A stretch of DNA of 17,126 nt from UBA6901 sp035256085. GTDB lineage: Bacteria > Pseudomonadota > Gammaproteobacteria > Acidiferrobacterales > UBA6901. Both the position numbers and the translations under genes were made by a program. Positions within the stretch are counted from its first letter, which is position 1; the number at the start of each line of letters is the position of its first letter. The stretch covers positions 1 to 17,126 of the forward strand of contig DATEYP010000292.1 in NCBI GenBank assembly GCA_035256085.1, in the 5' to 3' direction. The notes below the pieces were generated by a model. That model saw only the letters and a program-made list of their open reading frames with translations, had not been told where the DNA came from and ran no database searches. Positions 1 through 7,034 of the stretch are shown one piece after another.

Positions 1-161
1 TGGTGGGCGAAGGGGTGGAGAACGATGCGCAGCGCGATTTCCTGCGTTCCCACGGCTGCCGCTTGATGCAGGGCTATCTGTTCAGCAAACCGCTGCCGGC
101 AGATGAAGTCACGTCTCTGCTGCAATCCGGCAAGAAAATGAATAGACAGGATTTAAGATAA
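1..161 (+). CDS. EAL-domain protein, C-terminal fragment (probable c-di-GMP phosphodiesterase)
   Basis: The open frame starts at base 3 and stops with TAA at 159-161; the gene begins outside the window. The visible 52 residues contain the end of an EAL domain: a GEGVEN block, then an FLRSHGC segment, then QGYLFSKPLP. This matches the last conserved part of the EAL fold (E-G-V-E, F-L-x-x-x-G-C, Q-G-Y-x-F-x-K-P), which supplies the final helix and strand near the active site. The family hydrolyses cyclic di-GMP to pGpG, but catalytic residues lie upstream and cannot be checked, so activity is inferred. After the domain a short tail (LLQSGKKMNRQDLR) ends the protein. Whether a GGDEF, PAS or membrane part precedes it is unknown. 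Confidence 0.85.
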   Translation, partial: VGEGVENDAQRDFLRSHGCRLMQGYLFSKPLPADEVTSLLQSGKKMNRQDLR

Positions 162-209
162 AACTGGGTCAGAGAAGAATGACACTTACTCGGGTGGTTA
201 CATAATCAA

Positions 210-338
210 TGTAGGGTGGATTCGGCACGCCGTTGGTGCCGTAACCCGCCAGCTGTGCCGTCAGGCACTCATATAAAAAGCATTGTGTTGCTGCGCAACG
301 CGCGGAGGGTTACGCAAAAACCGCTAGTCCACCCTACA
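210..338. repeat. Small inverted-repeat element (MITE-like)
   Basis: The ends are a perfect 11-bp inverted repeat, TGTAGGGTGGA (210-220) and TCCACCCTACA (328-338). A second, inner inverted repeat is GCCGTAACCC (238-247) against GGGTTACGC (307-315), and a small hairpin GTTGC-tgc-GCAAC lies inside. The 129-bp element has no plausible gene. This layout resembles the short 'GTAGGGTGGATT...' palindromic repeats scattered between genes in many proteobacteria. It sits between the EAL gene and the 5' end of the group II intron. Confidence 0.55.
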
Positions 339-778
339 TATAGGCTTATGTATGTGCCATGTGCGCCGTGCAAACGCGCGCACTCCCTGCGGGTGGAAGA
401 CCCGTCCGGCAACTGTCGCTCCAGCCGGTAGCAATCGGAGCAGTCGTGGAGGTAACGAAGCGGCTGAAGCCTCCGGTGAAGAGGGTCCATAGGGACCTGG
501 CGAGTACGTAGGCCGTAACGAGTAGTGAACGCTGAGCAGACCTCGAAATGCTTGATACGGAAGCCGACCCTTCATGGCTAGGGGGAAGGCTGTCATGGCC
601 GGGGCAGCGAGCGACGAACGCACCCGGTTGTTCCGTCGGGGCAATGGCGATGGCATGCGTATACCGGAGTGCGATGCGACACGGGAAGCCCCATGACGTG
701 ATTGGTGTGAGGATCAACCGGAGGCCCGCGAGGGAAGCTCCGGGCGCAATGGGGTGACGGAAAGGCCCGCAGTACTGT

Positions 779-2040
779 TTGAAGCCGGGTAATGCCGGTG
801 GAGGGAAGGGGCCTTGGTTCAAGCGGAACGTTGGAAGTAGCGAGGCGGCCAGGAGATTGGGAAACCTATCAACTCCGGAAGTGGACGGTGTACGGTTTGA
901 GGACATCGAGAGGTATGGCGTGCAGCGATGGCTTGGGGAACTGGCGCCGGAACTCAGGAAGGAAACGTACCAGCCACAAGCGATCAGGAGAGCATATATC
1001 CCAAAACCGAACGGCACGCTCAGACCCTTGGGCATTGCGACGATCCGGGATCGGGTAGCGCAGACGGCGGCGGTGTTGGTCCTGGAGTCGATCTTCGCGG
1101 CCGACCTGCCAACGGAACAATACGGATACCGGCCTCAACGCAGTGCGTTGGATGCGGTGCGGCGGCAGGTGCATAGCCTGCTGAACACGGGGCACAGGCA
1201 AGTCGTAGACGCGGATTTATCCGAGTACTACGAGTCCATCCCGCACAGTGAGCTTCTGCAATCGGTGGCCCGTCGGGTGGTTGACCGGCGAGTGTTGCAT
1301 CTTATCAAGATGTGGATCACGGCCCCGGTTGAAGAGGAAGACGAGCAGGGCGGCAAGAAGCGTACGACCCGTAACCGCGATGCCAATCGCGGTGTTCCGC
1401 AAGGCTCCCCACTCTCACCACTGCTGTCGAATCTGTACATGCGGCGGTTCGTGTTGGCGTGGAAGCAAAGGGGGTGTGAACGGCAGTTTGGCGGATGCAT
1501 CGTCACCTATGCCGATGATCTGGTGATTTGCTGCACTCGGCAGGCCGACCTGGCCTCGAGAAAATGCGGAAGATCATGCAGCGGCTGAAACTGACAGAGA
1601 ACGAGGAGAAAACTCACCTGTGTCGCGTACCGGCTGAATACTGTGATTATCCGGGATATACGTTTGGGCGTTGCTACTCGAATCGCACGGGCCGGGCCTA
1701 TCTGGGTACTCGACCCTCAAAGAAGAGCATCAAACTCTTGATCGGGAAAATCCACGAGCAGACGGACCGCAAAACGTGCCTGCTCGATGCCAACGAGATG
1801 GTGGAGAAGCTGAACCGGATGCTGGGTGGCTGGGCTAATTATTTTTGTTTGGGCCCCGTCAGCAAAGCGTATAACACGGTTGACCGGTACACCAATCGAC
1901 GGCTGCGCCGGTGGTTGTGTCGCAAGCATCGAATAGGCAGTGGCGGCTACACCCGCCTCTCTGCCGAGTACCTTTACAAAACGTTGGGGCTCGTCAACCT
2001 ACCCGTGCTTACTAGCAACTTCCCGTGGGCAACGACATGA
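779..2040 (+). pseudogene. ltrA-like: Group II intron reverse transcriptase/maturase, frameshifted and internally deleted
   Basis: The reading frame from 779 encodes reverse transcriptase blocks: a YIPKPNGTLRPLGI segment, QYGYRPQRSALDAV, DADLSEYYESIP, GVPQGSPLSPLLSNLYM and the catalytic YADD at 1508-1519. About 12 codons after YADD the protein leaves this frame. The homologous continuation (LEKMRKIMQRLKLTENEEKT, then LGTRPSKKS and the maturase segment LNRMLGGWANYFCLGP) is in the frame ending with TGA at 2038-2040. One base appears lost near 1552-1556. A second lesion is near 875-882, where LSTPE joins VDGVRFEDIE; related proteins, as I recall them, carry about 50 more residues there, the start of the RT domain. 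The same frame is open from 548 to an in-frame TGA at 755-757, so the ancestral protein may have begun at 548. No C-terminal HNH endonuclease is seen. Function as maturase or RT is probably lost. Confidence 0.85.
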
Positions 2041-2050
2041 GCTTGTCCGA

Positions 2051-2083
2051 GAGCCGGATGCCTTAATAGGGCCTGTCCGGTTC
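2051..2083 (+). ncRNA. Group II intron domain V
   Basis: This 33-nt hairpin begins GAGCCGGATG and ends CTGTCCGGTTC, matching the lower stem and two-nucleotide bulge of domain V, with the catalytic AGC triad at 2052-2054. The terminal loop is TTAATA-like instead of the usual GNRA tetraloop, and the element is one nucleotide shorter than the usual 34. This suggests a decaying or altered intron. It lies 10 nt after the maturase stop codon. Confidence 0.6.
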
Positions 2084-2230
2084 GATGAAAGGGATGTGGA
2101 GACGGAGCTATGGTTTCATCTATTAAGGCACCGCTGTCCGAAAGGTGCGGCAACAGTCGAGATGAACCTACCGTCACCGCGCCACATCTCTACTCTACTC
2201 GGCTCAGCGACGGCGAAAACTTGGGTCTGA

Positions 2231-2550
2231 GAAAGAGCGTTCGGCAGCACGCCCTTCGACAACGACGGGGTGGCACCGGCCAATCGCGACCCCGTGCGCG
2301 CCGGCATTCTGCAGGGCTATGTGCTGGACGTGTATTCGGCGCGCAAGCTCGGCCTGCGCAGTACCGGCAATACCGGCGGCGTGCACAACCTCACCATCCA
2401 GCCGGGCGACCAGGACTTGGCCGGTCTGCTCCGGCAGATGGGTACCGGGCTGTCCGCGGGCTGGTGGCGGTCGCCAACGACGTGGACCGCAACGGCAACA
2501 TCCGCACCGGCTCGATTCTGATCGAGTCCATGACCCTCGCCAGCAGTTGA
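2231..2550 (+). pseudogene. pmbA: pmbA (TldD/PmbA metalloprotease) 3' remnant
   Basis: In the frame of base 2237 the sequence reads FGSTPFDNDGVAPANRD, then LQGYVLDVYSARKLGLRSTG and HNLTIQPGDQDLAGLLRQMG, a clear match to the middle/C-terminal part of PmbA. After MGTGL (about 2450) the homology jumps frame and resumes as RGLVAVANDVDRNGNIRTGS up to the TGA at 2548-2550. The segment that normally lies between (ELMGQGVN, TGDYSRGA and the following strand) is missing, about 50 codons. The N-terminal two thirds of the gene are absent, and homology stops at a TGA at 2228-2230, about 30 nt after the intron. PmbA pairs with TldD in peptide processing (microcin B17 maturation, CcdA degradation); this copy cannot make that enzyme. 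An intact pmbA could exist elsewhere. Confidence 0.85.
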
Positions 2551-2590
2551 GCGCCGGCCGGCGGCAATAATTATTTAGCCGGGCGCTTTT
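2550..2590 (+). terminator. Possible rho-independent terminator after the pmbA remnant
   Basis: AGCGCCGGC (2550-2558) can pair with GCCGGGCGCT (2578-2587) with one bulged base, followed directly by TTTTC. The loop is about 19 nt and AT-rich. The hairpin starts on the pmbA stop codon, as expected for the original terminator of that gene. Confidence 0.5.
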
Positions 2591-2667
2591 CGATTTCACC
2601 ATCAGCCTCTACACTGGGCACGTTCCGCGGCGCATTCTGCCGGCCGCGGCCAGCCGGGATCAGCACC

Positions 2668-4029
2668 GTGGCGACCAGGGTACGCAAGAAAAAAACCAAA
2701 CCGGATAATACGCAGATCGTGCTGGCCGCTCTCGAAAACGGCCACACCGAGCGGGTGAGCGATATCCTCGGGCTGCTCCATCCTGCCGACATTGCCAAGC
2801 TGCTCGAGGGTCTGCCGCCCGAGCAGCGTCATCCGGTCTGGGCGCTGGTGGATCCCGAGGTGGCGGGTGAGGTGCTGCTCGAGGTATCCGAGGCGGTGCG
2901 CCTCGATCTACTCCAGGAGATGGACAGCGCACAGCTCGTGATCGCGGCGCGTTCGCTCGATATCGACGACATCGCCGACCTCATCCCCGATCTGTCGGAC
3001 GAGATTATTGCCGCGATCCTGTTCGCGCTCGACAAGCAGGATCGCCAGCGCCTGGATGCGGTGCTGTCCTACCCGGAAGACACCGCCGGCGGCCTGATGA
3101 ACGTGGACACGGTCACGGTGCGCGAGAACATCACCATCGAGGTGGTGAGCCGCTACCTGCGCCAGCGCGGCGAGCTGCCGGAGCACACCAATAGCCTGTT
3201 CGTCGTGGACCGCAGCGACCGCCTGCTCGGTATCCTGTCGCTGGCGCGGTTGCTCACCGCGAGTCCGGCGGCGCGTGTTTCGCAGGTCATGGAACATGAC
3301 CTGATCAAGTTCGACGCCCTCACTCCGGACAAGGAAGTGGCCGAGGCGTTCGAACGCTACAACCTGATCACCGCGCCGGTGGTGGACGAGAATGGCAGGC
3401 TGCTCGGGCGCATCACGGTGGACGACGTGGTGGACGTGATCCGCGAAGTGGCCGATCGCGAGATCCTGAACCTCGCCGGCCTGCGCGAGGAGGAAGACCT
3501 GTTCGCGTCGGTCTGGCAGAGCGTGCGCAACCGCTGGACCTGGCTGGCGCTCAATCTGGTGACGGCGATCATCGCCTCGCGCGTCATCGGCGTGTTCGAA
3601 TCATCGATCGAGAAGCTCGTTGCGCTGGCGGCGCTCATGCCGATCGTGGCCGGCATCGGTGGCAACTCCGGCAACCAGACCATCACCATGATCGTGCGCG
3701 CGCTCGCCCTTGGCCGGCTTAACCCGGAGAACATGCGCAAGCTGTTCGCCAAGGAGATCGGCGTGGCGCTCATCAACGGCCTGATGTGGGGTGGCCTGCT
3801 GGGCGCGATCGCCTGGCTGCTCTACCAAAATCTGTCGCTGGCGTTTGTCATGACCGCCGCCATGGCGCTTAACCTCCTGCTCGCCTCCATGGCCGGAGTC
3901 GGTGTGCCCTATTTCCGTCACAAGTTCGGGCGCGACCCGGCGCTTGGGTCGAGTGTGCTGATCACCGCGATCACTGACAGCGGCGGATTTTTCATTTTCC
4001 TCGGGCTGGCGACCGTGTTCCTGCTTTGA
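2668..4029 (+). CDS. mgtE: MgtE family Mg2+ channel/transporter
   Basis: The 453-residue protein matches the usual MgtE length of about 450. Residues 35-136 form the superhelical MgtE N domain, ending in the signature SYPEDTAGGLMN (134-145). Two CBS domains follow (about 140-200 and 205-262); in this family they sense cytoplasmic Mg2+ and close the pore. The C-terminal part (about 290-453) carries five hydrophobic segments with the conserved GGNSGNQ motif (331-337) and Asp437 in LITAITDSGG, the position of the pore Asp in the family. It acts in the inner membrane. The start is GTG at 2668; a weak GGGA lies upstream and no earlier start is better. The upstream 117 nt shows no recognisable Mg2+ riboswitch; a poor promoter-like TACACT is at 2610-2615. 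The gene is separate from the broken pmbA before it. Confidence 0.95.
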   Translation: MATRVRKKKTKPDNTQIVLAALENGHTERVSDILGLLHPADIAKLLEGLPPEQRHPVWALVDPEVAGEVLLEVSEAVRLDLLQEMDSAQLVIAARSLDIDDIADLIPDLSDEIIAAILFALDKQDRQRLDAVLSYPEDTAGGLMNVDTVTVRENITIEVVSRYLRQRGELPEHTNSLFVVDRSDRLLGILSLARLLTASPAARVSQVMEHDLIKFDALTPDKEVAEAFERYNLITAPVVDENGRLLGRITVDDVVDVIREVADREILNLAGLREEEDLFASVWQSVRNRWTWLALNLVTAIIASRVIGVFESSIEKLVALAALMPIVAGIGGNSGNQTITMIVRALALGRLNPENMRKLFAKEIGVALINGLMWGGLLGAIAWLLYQNLSLAFVMTAAMALNLLLASMAGVGVPYFRHKFGRDPALGSSVLITAITDSGGFFIFLGLATVFLL

Positions 4030-4045
4030 TCCTGAGAACGGCTTT

Positions 4046-4177
4046 AGCCGCAGATGAACGCAGATAAATGCAAATGAATCATGTCATTGATGCACCCAGG
4101 TCATTCACCCTTCTGGTGGGCTGGCGAATACAGGCAGTGCATTGAATATCCGCGTTGTTCTGCGTTCATCTGCGGCT
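4046..4177. repeat. 132-bp element with 19-bp perfect inverted ends
   Basis: AGCCGCAGATGAACGCAGA (4046-4064) is perfectly inverted at 4159-4177, and weaker symmetry continues inwards (TAAATGCAAATGAAT against the complement of ATTGAATATCCGCG). The inside (4081-4140) has no gene. The arm sequence 'CGCAGATGAACGCAGAT' is a type of intergenic repeat seen in many proteobacterial genomes. It fills most of the 275-nt gap between mgtE and the next gene. Confidence 0.65.
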
Positions 4178-4304
4178 GACTGCTTTTTCCAGGTTGATGG
4201 CCGGTAGTGGCCGGGGGTTCGCGGAATATGCCAGACGGGGCAGGAAACAGACCGCTCGTCAGCTGGACGTTTCCGTCCGGCCGCGAACGGCGTTAAATTA
4301 GAAC

Positions 4305-4802
4305 ATGAAGAAGGCAAAGAAGAAGGGAAAAAGGAAGGCCCGAAAAGACACCATGATCCCGAACATCCTGCAACTGCTGACGGCGGCGATCCGTGAGAAG
4401 CGCTGCGTCGCCATTCGCTACCACGATCAGCGCCACGTGCGCGTGGTCGAGCCGCACGCCATCTATACACACGAGAGCGGAGAGCTGGTGATGGATGCCT
4501 TCCAGACGCGCGGTTATTCATCTTCCGGCCGGCCACCACCGTTCTGGCGGCCGTTCCGCCTGAAGAAGATCAATGCCATCTCGCCGCTCAAGGAGCATTT
4601 CGAGACGCGGCTACAGGAAGGTTTCTCGCCCGAGAAAGAGAAATACCGCAAGGGACCCGTCGCCATGGTCGATGACCGGCGCAAGAGTGGCGAGGTTGCG
4701 GTGCAGGCGTTAATGCAGTCTGCGACGCGCCAGAATCTCTATACCCAGCCTCAGCCCGCGGAGTCCGGACCACAGCTGCCGAGGAATCCGTTCCGGCGCT
4801 AG
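4305..4802 (+). CDS. Small WYL-like domain protein, function unknown
   Basis: The protein has 165 residues. The first 15 are almost all Lys/Arg (KKAKKKGKRKARK). From about residue 20 it follows the pattern of short WYL-like proteins: a helix LLTAAIREKRCVAIRYH, the strand RVVEPHAIY (46-54), ELVMDAFQTRGYSSSGRPP (60-78), FWRPFRLKKINAI (80-92), then a loose tail. WYL-type domains are SH3-like beta barrels thought to bind ligands or nucleic acids and are often fused to HTH or defence proteins. Here there is no HTH and the literal W-Y-L triplet is absent. ATG 4305 is chosen because it gives the longest frame; ATG 4353 (MIPNILQLL) aligns better with homologues as I recall them, and neither has a good ribosome-binding site. 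The gene stands alone, convergent with ptsI, so context gives no role. Confidence 0.7.
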   Translation: MKKAKKKGKRKARKDTMIPNILQLLTAAIREKRCVAIRYHDQRHVRVVEPHAIYTHESGELVMDAFQTRGYSSSGRPPPFWRPFRLKKINAISPLKEHFETRLQEGFSPEKEKYRKGPVAMVDDRRKSGEVAVQALMQSATRQNLYTQPQPAESGPQLPRNPFRR

Positions 4803-4880
4803 CCGGTTCAGGGCGCGTATTTCAGTTACCTGCTCGTGTTGTTCTGCATTCCTCCTGAAATTATCGGACTCCGAGAACCG

Positions 4881-4930
4881 CCGTAGGTTGCCCTCCAGGG
4901 AGACGTGTCGGCCTGAAGGGCAACCTTCGG
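4881..4930. repeat. Hairpin between convergent genes
   Basis: CCGTAGGTTGCCCT (4881-4894) pairs with AGGGCAACCTTCGG (4917-4930), 13 of 14 positions. It lies just beyond the stop of ptsI, between convergently transcribed genes. No U-run follows on either strand, so it may stabilise a 3' end rather than act as a classical terminator. Confidence 0.5.
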
Positions 4931-4940
4931 CTCAGGTCTG

Positions 4941-6680
4941 TCAGCGGCCGGCATTCATCCGTTCCACCAGATTATGCAACTCGCGCAGGTCGCGTGCCGC
5001 CAGCACCTCCTCGGCATGCTTCTCCAGTTCGCAAAGTTCGCTTTCCAGTACGATCTTCTTGACCTGCAACAGACCGGAAGGGTGCATGCTGAATTCGCTC
5101 AGCCCGAGGCCGAGCAGCAAGCGCGTGTAGCGCGTGTCGCCGGCCATCTCGCCGCACATCGCTACCGGAATCCCGGCGCCCTTGCCGGCACGGATGGTCA
5201 TGGCGATCAAGCGCAACACGGATGGGTGCAACGGATCGTACAGGTAACTTACGGCGTCGTCGACACGGTCGATGGCGAGCGTGTACTGGATCAGGTCATT
5301 GGTGCCGATCGACATGAAATCGAGGTGCGGAGCGAACAGGTCGGCCGCGATCGCCGCAGCCGGCACCTCGATCATCCCGCCGATCGGCATGTCCGGATTG
5401 AATTTCTGTCCGGCACGTGCCAGCTCCGCCTCCACTTCCTGCACCAGGTCGAGGACCCGGAACAGTTCATCCAGACTCGACAGCATCGGAATCATCATGC
5501 GCACGTCGCCATACGCCGAGGCGCGCAGGATGGCGCGCAACTGCGGCCGGAACAGGCTGACATCGTGCAGGCACAGGCGCACGGCGCGCAGGCCCAGTGC
5601 CGGGTTTGTGCTGATCTTGTCGTGCGGCATGGCAGCGCCGTCGGCGCTTTTATCGGCGCCGAGATCGAGGGTGCGGATCGTCACAGGTTTGCCGGCCAGC
5701 GCCTTGACCACCTTCACATAGGCGCGGAACTGTTCGTCCTCGCCGGGCAGATCGGGACGGTTCATAAACAGAAATTCGGTGCGGTACAAACCGACGCCGG
5801 CGGCCGCGACCTTGTTGACCGCCTTGATGTCATCCGGTAGTTCGATGTTGGCATGCAGCGCGATCGGTGTGCCATCACGCGTGACCGTTCGGCTCTGGGT
5901 GAGCATGGCGAGCTCGCGGCGCAGCAAGGCGATCTCTTTCTGGCGCTGTTTGTACTCGGCGATGACGCTCTTCTCGGGCACGACAATCAGCACCCCGAGC
6001 TTTCCGTCCACGATCAGTTCTTCGCCGTCGCGCACGTAGCGTGTGGCATTGTGCACGGCCACGAGCGCCGGAATCTCCAGGTTGCGCGCCAGGATCGCCG
6101 TGTGTGAGATCGGGCCGCCGACATTGGTGATGAACGCCGCCACCTTGTGGTGCTTGAGCAGCACGGTGTCGGCCGGCGACAGGTCGTTGGCGATGACGAT
6201 CTGTCCCTCGAGCGCGCCCGAGATCTGTTCGTGTTCCTCCTCCGCAGCCAGCAGGATACGCAGTACCCGGTCCGCAACCTGCGAGACATCCACCTTGCGG
6301 TTGCGCAAGTAGGGATCTTCCATCTGCTCGAACACGCTGATGAGCTGGTCGCCCTGGGTGCGCAGTGCCCACTCGGCGTTGTACTGGCGGTTGCGGATCA
6401 GTTCGGTCGGGACCTCGCTGATCATCTTGTCTTGCAGGATCAGCAGGTGTGTGTCGATGATGCTTGCGATTTCAGCCGGAGCAGAGCGCGGGATGTGGTC
6501 GCGGATATGTGTCAGCTGTTCGCGCGCCGCTTCGACGGCTCCCTGAAAGCGCTGGACCTCGTCCTCCAGCAGGTGTTTCGGCAGCACGTACTCCGGTACT
6601 TCCGGGCGCTCGCGGTGCAGCACATAGGCCTTGCCGATGGCAATGCCGCTGCTGACGCCGGTGCCGTGCAGGGTCAGCAT
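4941..6680 (-). CDS. ptsI: PTS enzyme I (phosphoenolpyruvate-protein phosphotransferase)
   Basis: Enzyme I takes phosphate from PEP and passes it to His15 of HPr in the cytoplasm. The 579-residue protein is close to the 575 of E. coli. The N-terminal HPr-binding and phosphohistidine domains contain GGPISHTAILARN with active His193. The PEP-binding TIM barrel has LYRTEFLFMNRPDLP, the SIGTNDLIQYTLAIDR block and VAMCGEMAGD with catalytic Cys509. All key residues are present. ATG 6680 is chosen because MLTLHGTGVSSGIAIGKAYV matches the family N-terminus; the frame continues upstream to a TTG at 6749, but those 23 residues have no counterpart. It is the last gene of the cluster, 84 nt after ptsH. 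With no EIIB/EIIC nearby, it probably drives a regulatory phosphorelay. Confidence 0.96.
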   Translation of the reverse strand: MLTLHGTGVSSGIAIGKAYVLHRERPEVPEYVLPKHLLEDEVQRFQGAVEAAREQLTHIRDHIPRSAPAEIASIIDTHLLILQDKMISEVPTELIRNRQYNAEWALRTQGDQLISVFEQMEDPYLRNRKVDVSQVADRVLRILLAAEEEHEQISGALEGQIVIANDLSPADTVLLKHHKVAAFITNVGGPISHTAILARNLEIPALVAVHNATRYVRDGEELIVDGKLGVLIVVPEKSVIAEYKQRQKEIALLRRELAMLTQSRTVTRDGTPIALHANIELPDDIKAVNKVAAAGVGLYRTEFLFMNRPDLPGEDEQFRAYVKVVKALAGKPVTIRTLDLGADKSADGAAMPHDKISTNPALGLRAVRLCLHDVSLFRPQLRAILRASAYGDVRMMIPMLSSLDELFRVLDLVQEVEAELARAGQKFNPDMPIGGMIEVPAAAIAADLFAPHLDFMSIGTNDLIQYTLAIDRVDDAVSYLYDPLHPSVLRLIAMTIRAGKGAGIPVAMCGEMAGDTRYTRLLLGLGLSEFSMHPSGLLQVKKIVLESELCELEKHAEEVLAARDLRELHNLVERMNAGR

Positions 6681-6764
6681 GGGAATGGTTTCCGCAGGGC
6701 GGAGCGCCGCGATGAGGGTTCCGTCATTGGAAGGCAAGCCTGCACACAAATATCCATCATCAAT

Positions 6765-7034
6765 TTATTCGTCCTCGCCGAAGCGGTTGTCGATCAGCGC
6801 GAGCAACGCCGCCAGGGCCTGGTCCTCGTCTTCGCCGTCCACGGCAAGCTCGACCTGCGTGCCCTTGCCGGCCGCCAGCATCATGATACCCATGATGCTC
6901 TTGCCGTTGGCGTGCTGGCCATTGTGCCCGAGGGTCACGTCGCTCTTGTAGTGCGCAGCGAGGCTGACGAATTTGGCCGAGGCACGCGCATGCATTCCCA
7001 GCTTGTTGATTATCTGGGTGGACACGGTCTTCAT
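6765..7034 (-). CDS. ptsH: Phosphocarrier protein HPr
   Basis: The 89-residue protein has the HPr layout. NKLGMHARASAKF carries His15, which enzyme I phosphorylates. GKSIMGIMMLAAGKG carries Ser46, the site that HPr kinase modifies. Both sites being intact fits the presence of hprK upstream in the same cluster. The ATG (7032-7034) overlaps the TGA of the preceding EIIA-like gene (7031-7033), so the two are translationally coupled. The acidic C-terminus (NRFGEDE) is normal for this group. Confidence 0.96.
   Translation of the reverse strand: MKTVSTQIINKLGMHARASAKFVSLAAHYKSDVTLGHNGQHANGKSIMGIMMLAAGKGTQVELAVDGEDEDQALAALLALIDNRFGEDE

Larger units (their letters stand above)
361..2199 (+). mobile_element. 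Degenerate group II intron
   Basis: The intron holds a group II reverse transcriptase/maturase gene followed 10 nt later by a domain V-like hairpin (2051-2083), the usual order ORF in domain IV, then V, then VI. The 5' end is placed at 361, where GTGCG matches the GUGYG consensus. The 5' exon end TGCCAT (355-360) is complementary to ATGGCA at 650-655, a possible IBS1-EBS1 pair. A long stem GGATGTGG (2092-2099) with CCACATC (2182-2188) fits domain VI. The 3' end is uncertain and placed in the CTCTACTCTAC stretch near 2193-2199. The encoded protein is broken, so mobility would need a helper maturase. No intact exon continuity is visible: the left flank is intergenic DNA and the right flank is a truncated pmbA. 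Confidence 0.65.

Noticed and set aside
548..757. Separate small gene of 69 codons before the reverse transcriptase
   Set aside because: It is in the same frame as the reverse transcriptase, separated by one TGA, and is better explained as intron RNA sequence or the lost N-terminus of that protein.
346..1035. Minus-strand open frame across the intron 5' part
   Set aside because: The region is structured intron RNA and reverse transcriptase on the plus strand; the translation has no recognisable motif.
1552..1566. Programmed -1 frameshift at AGAAAATG in the intron reverse transcriptase
   Set aside because: A slip on A-AAA would restore the frame, but these proteins are not normally made by frameshifting, the site is a poor slippery sequence, and the gene also has a large deletion.
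2551..2667. Mg2+ riboswitch before mgtE
   Set aside because: The 117-nt leader is too short and shows none of the M-box pattern; only the pmbA terminator hairpin is seen.
6681..6749. Longer ptsI start at TTG 6749
   Set aside because: The 23 extra residues have no counterpart in enzyme I proteins, and the ATG at 6680 gives the family N-terminus.
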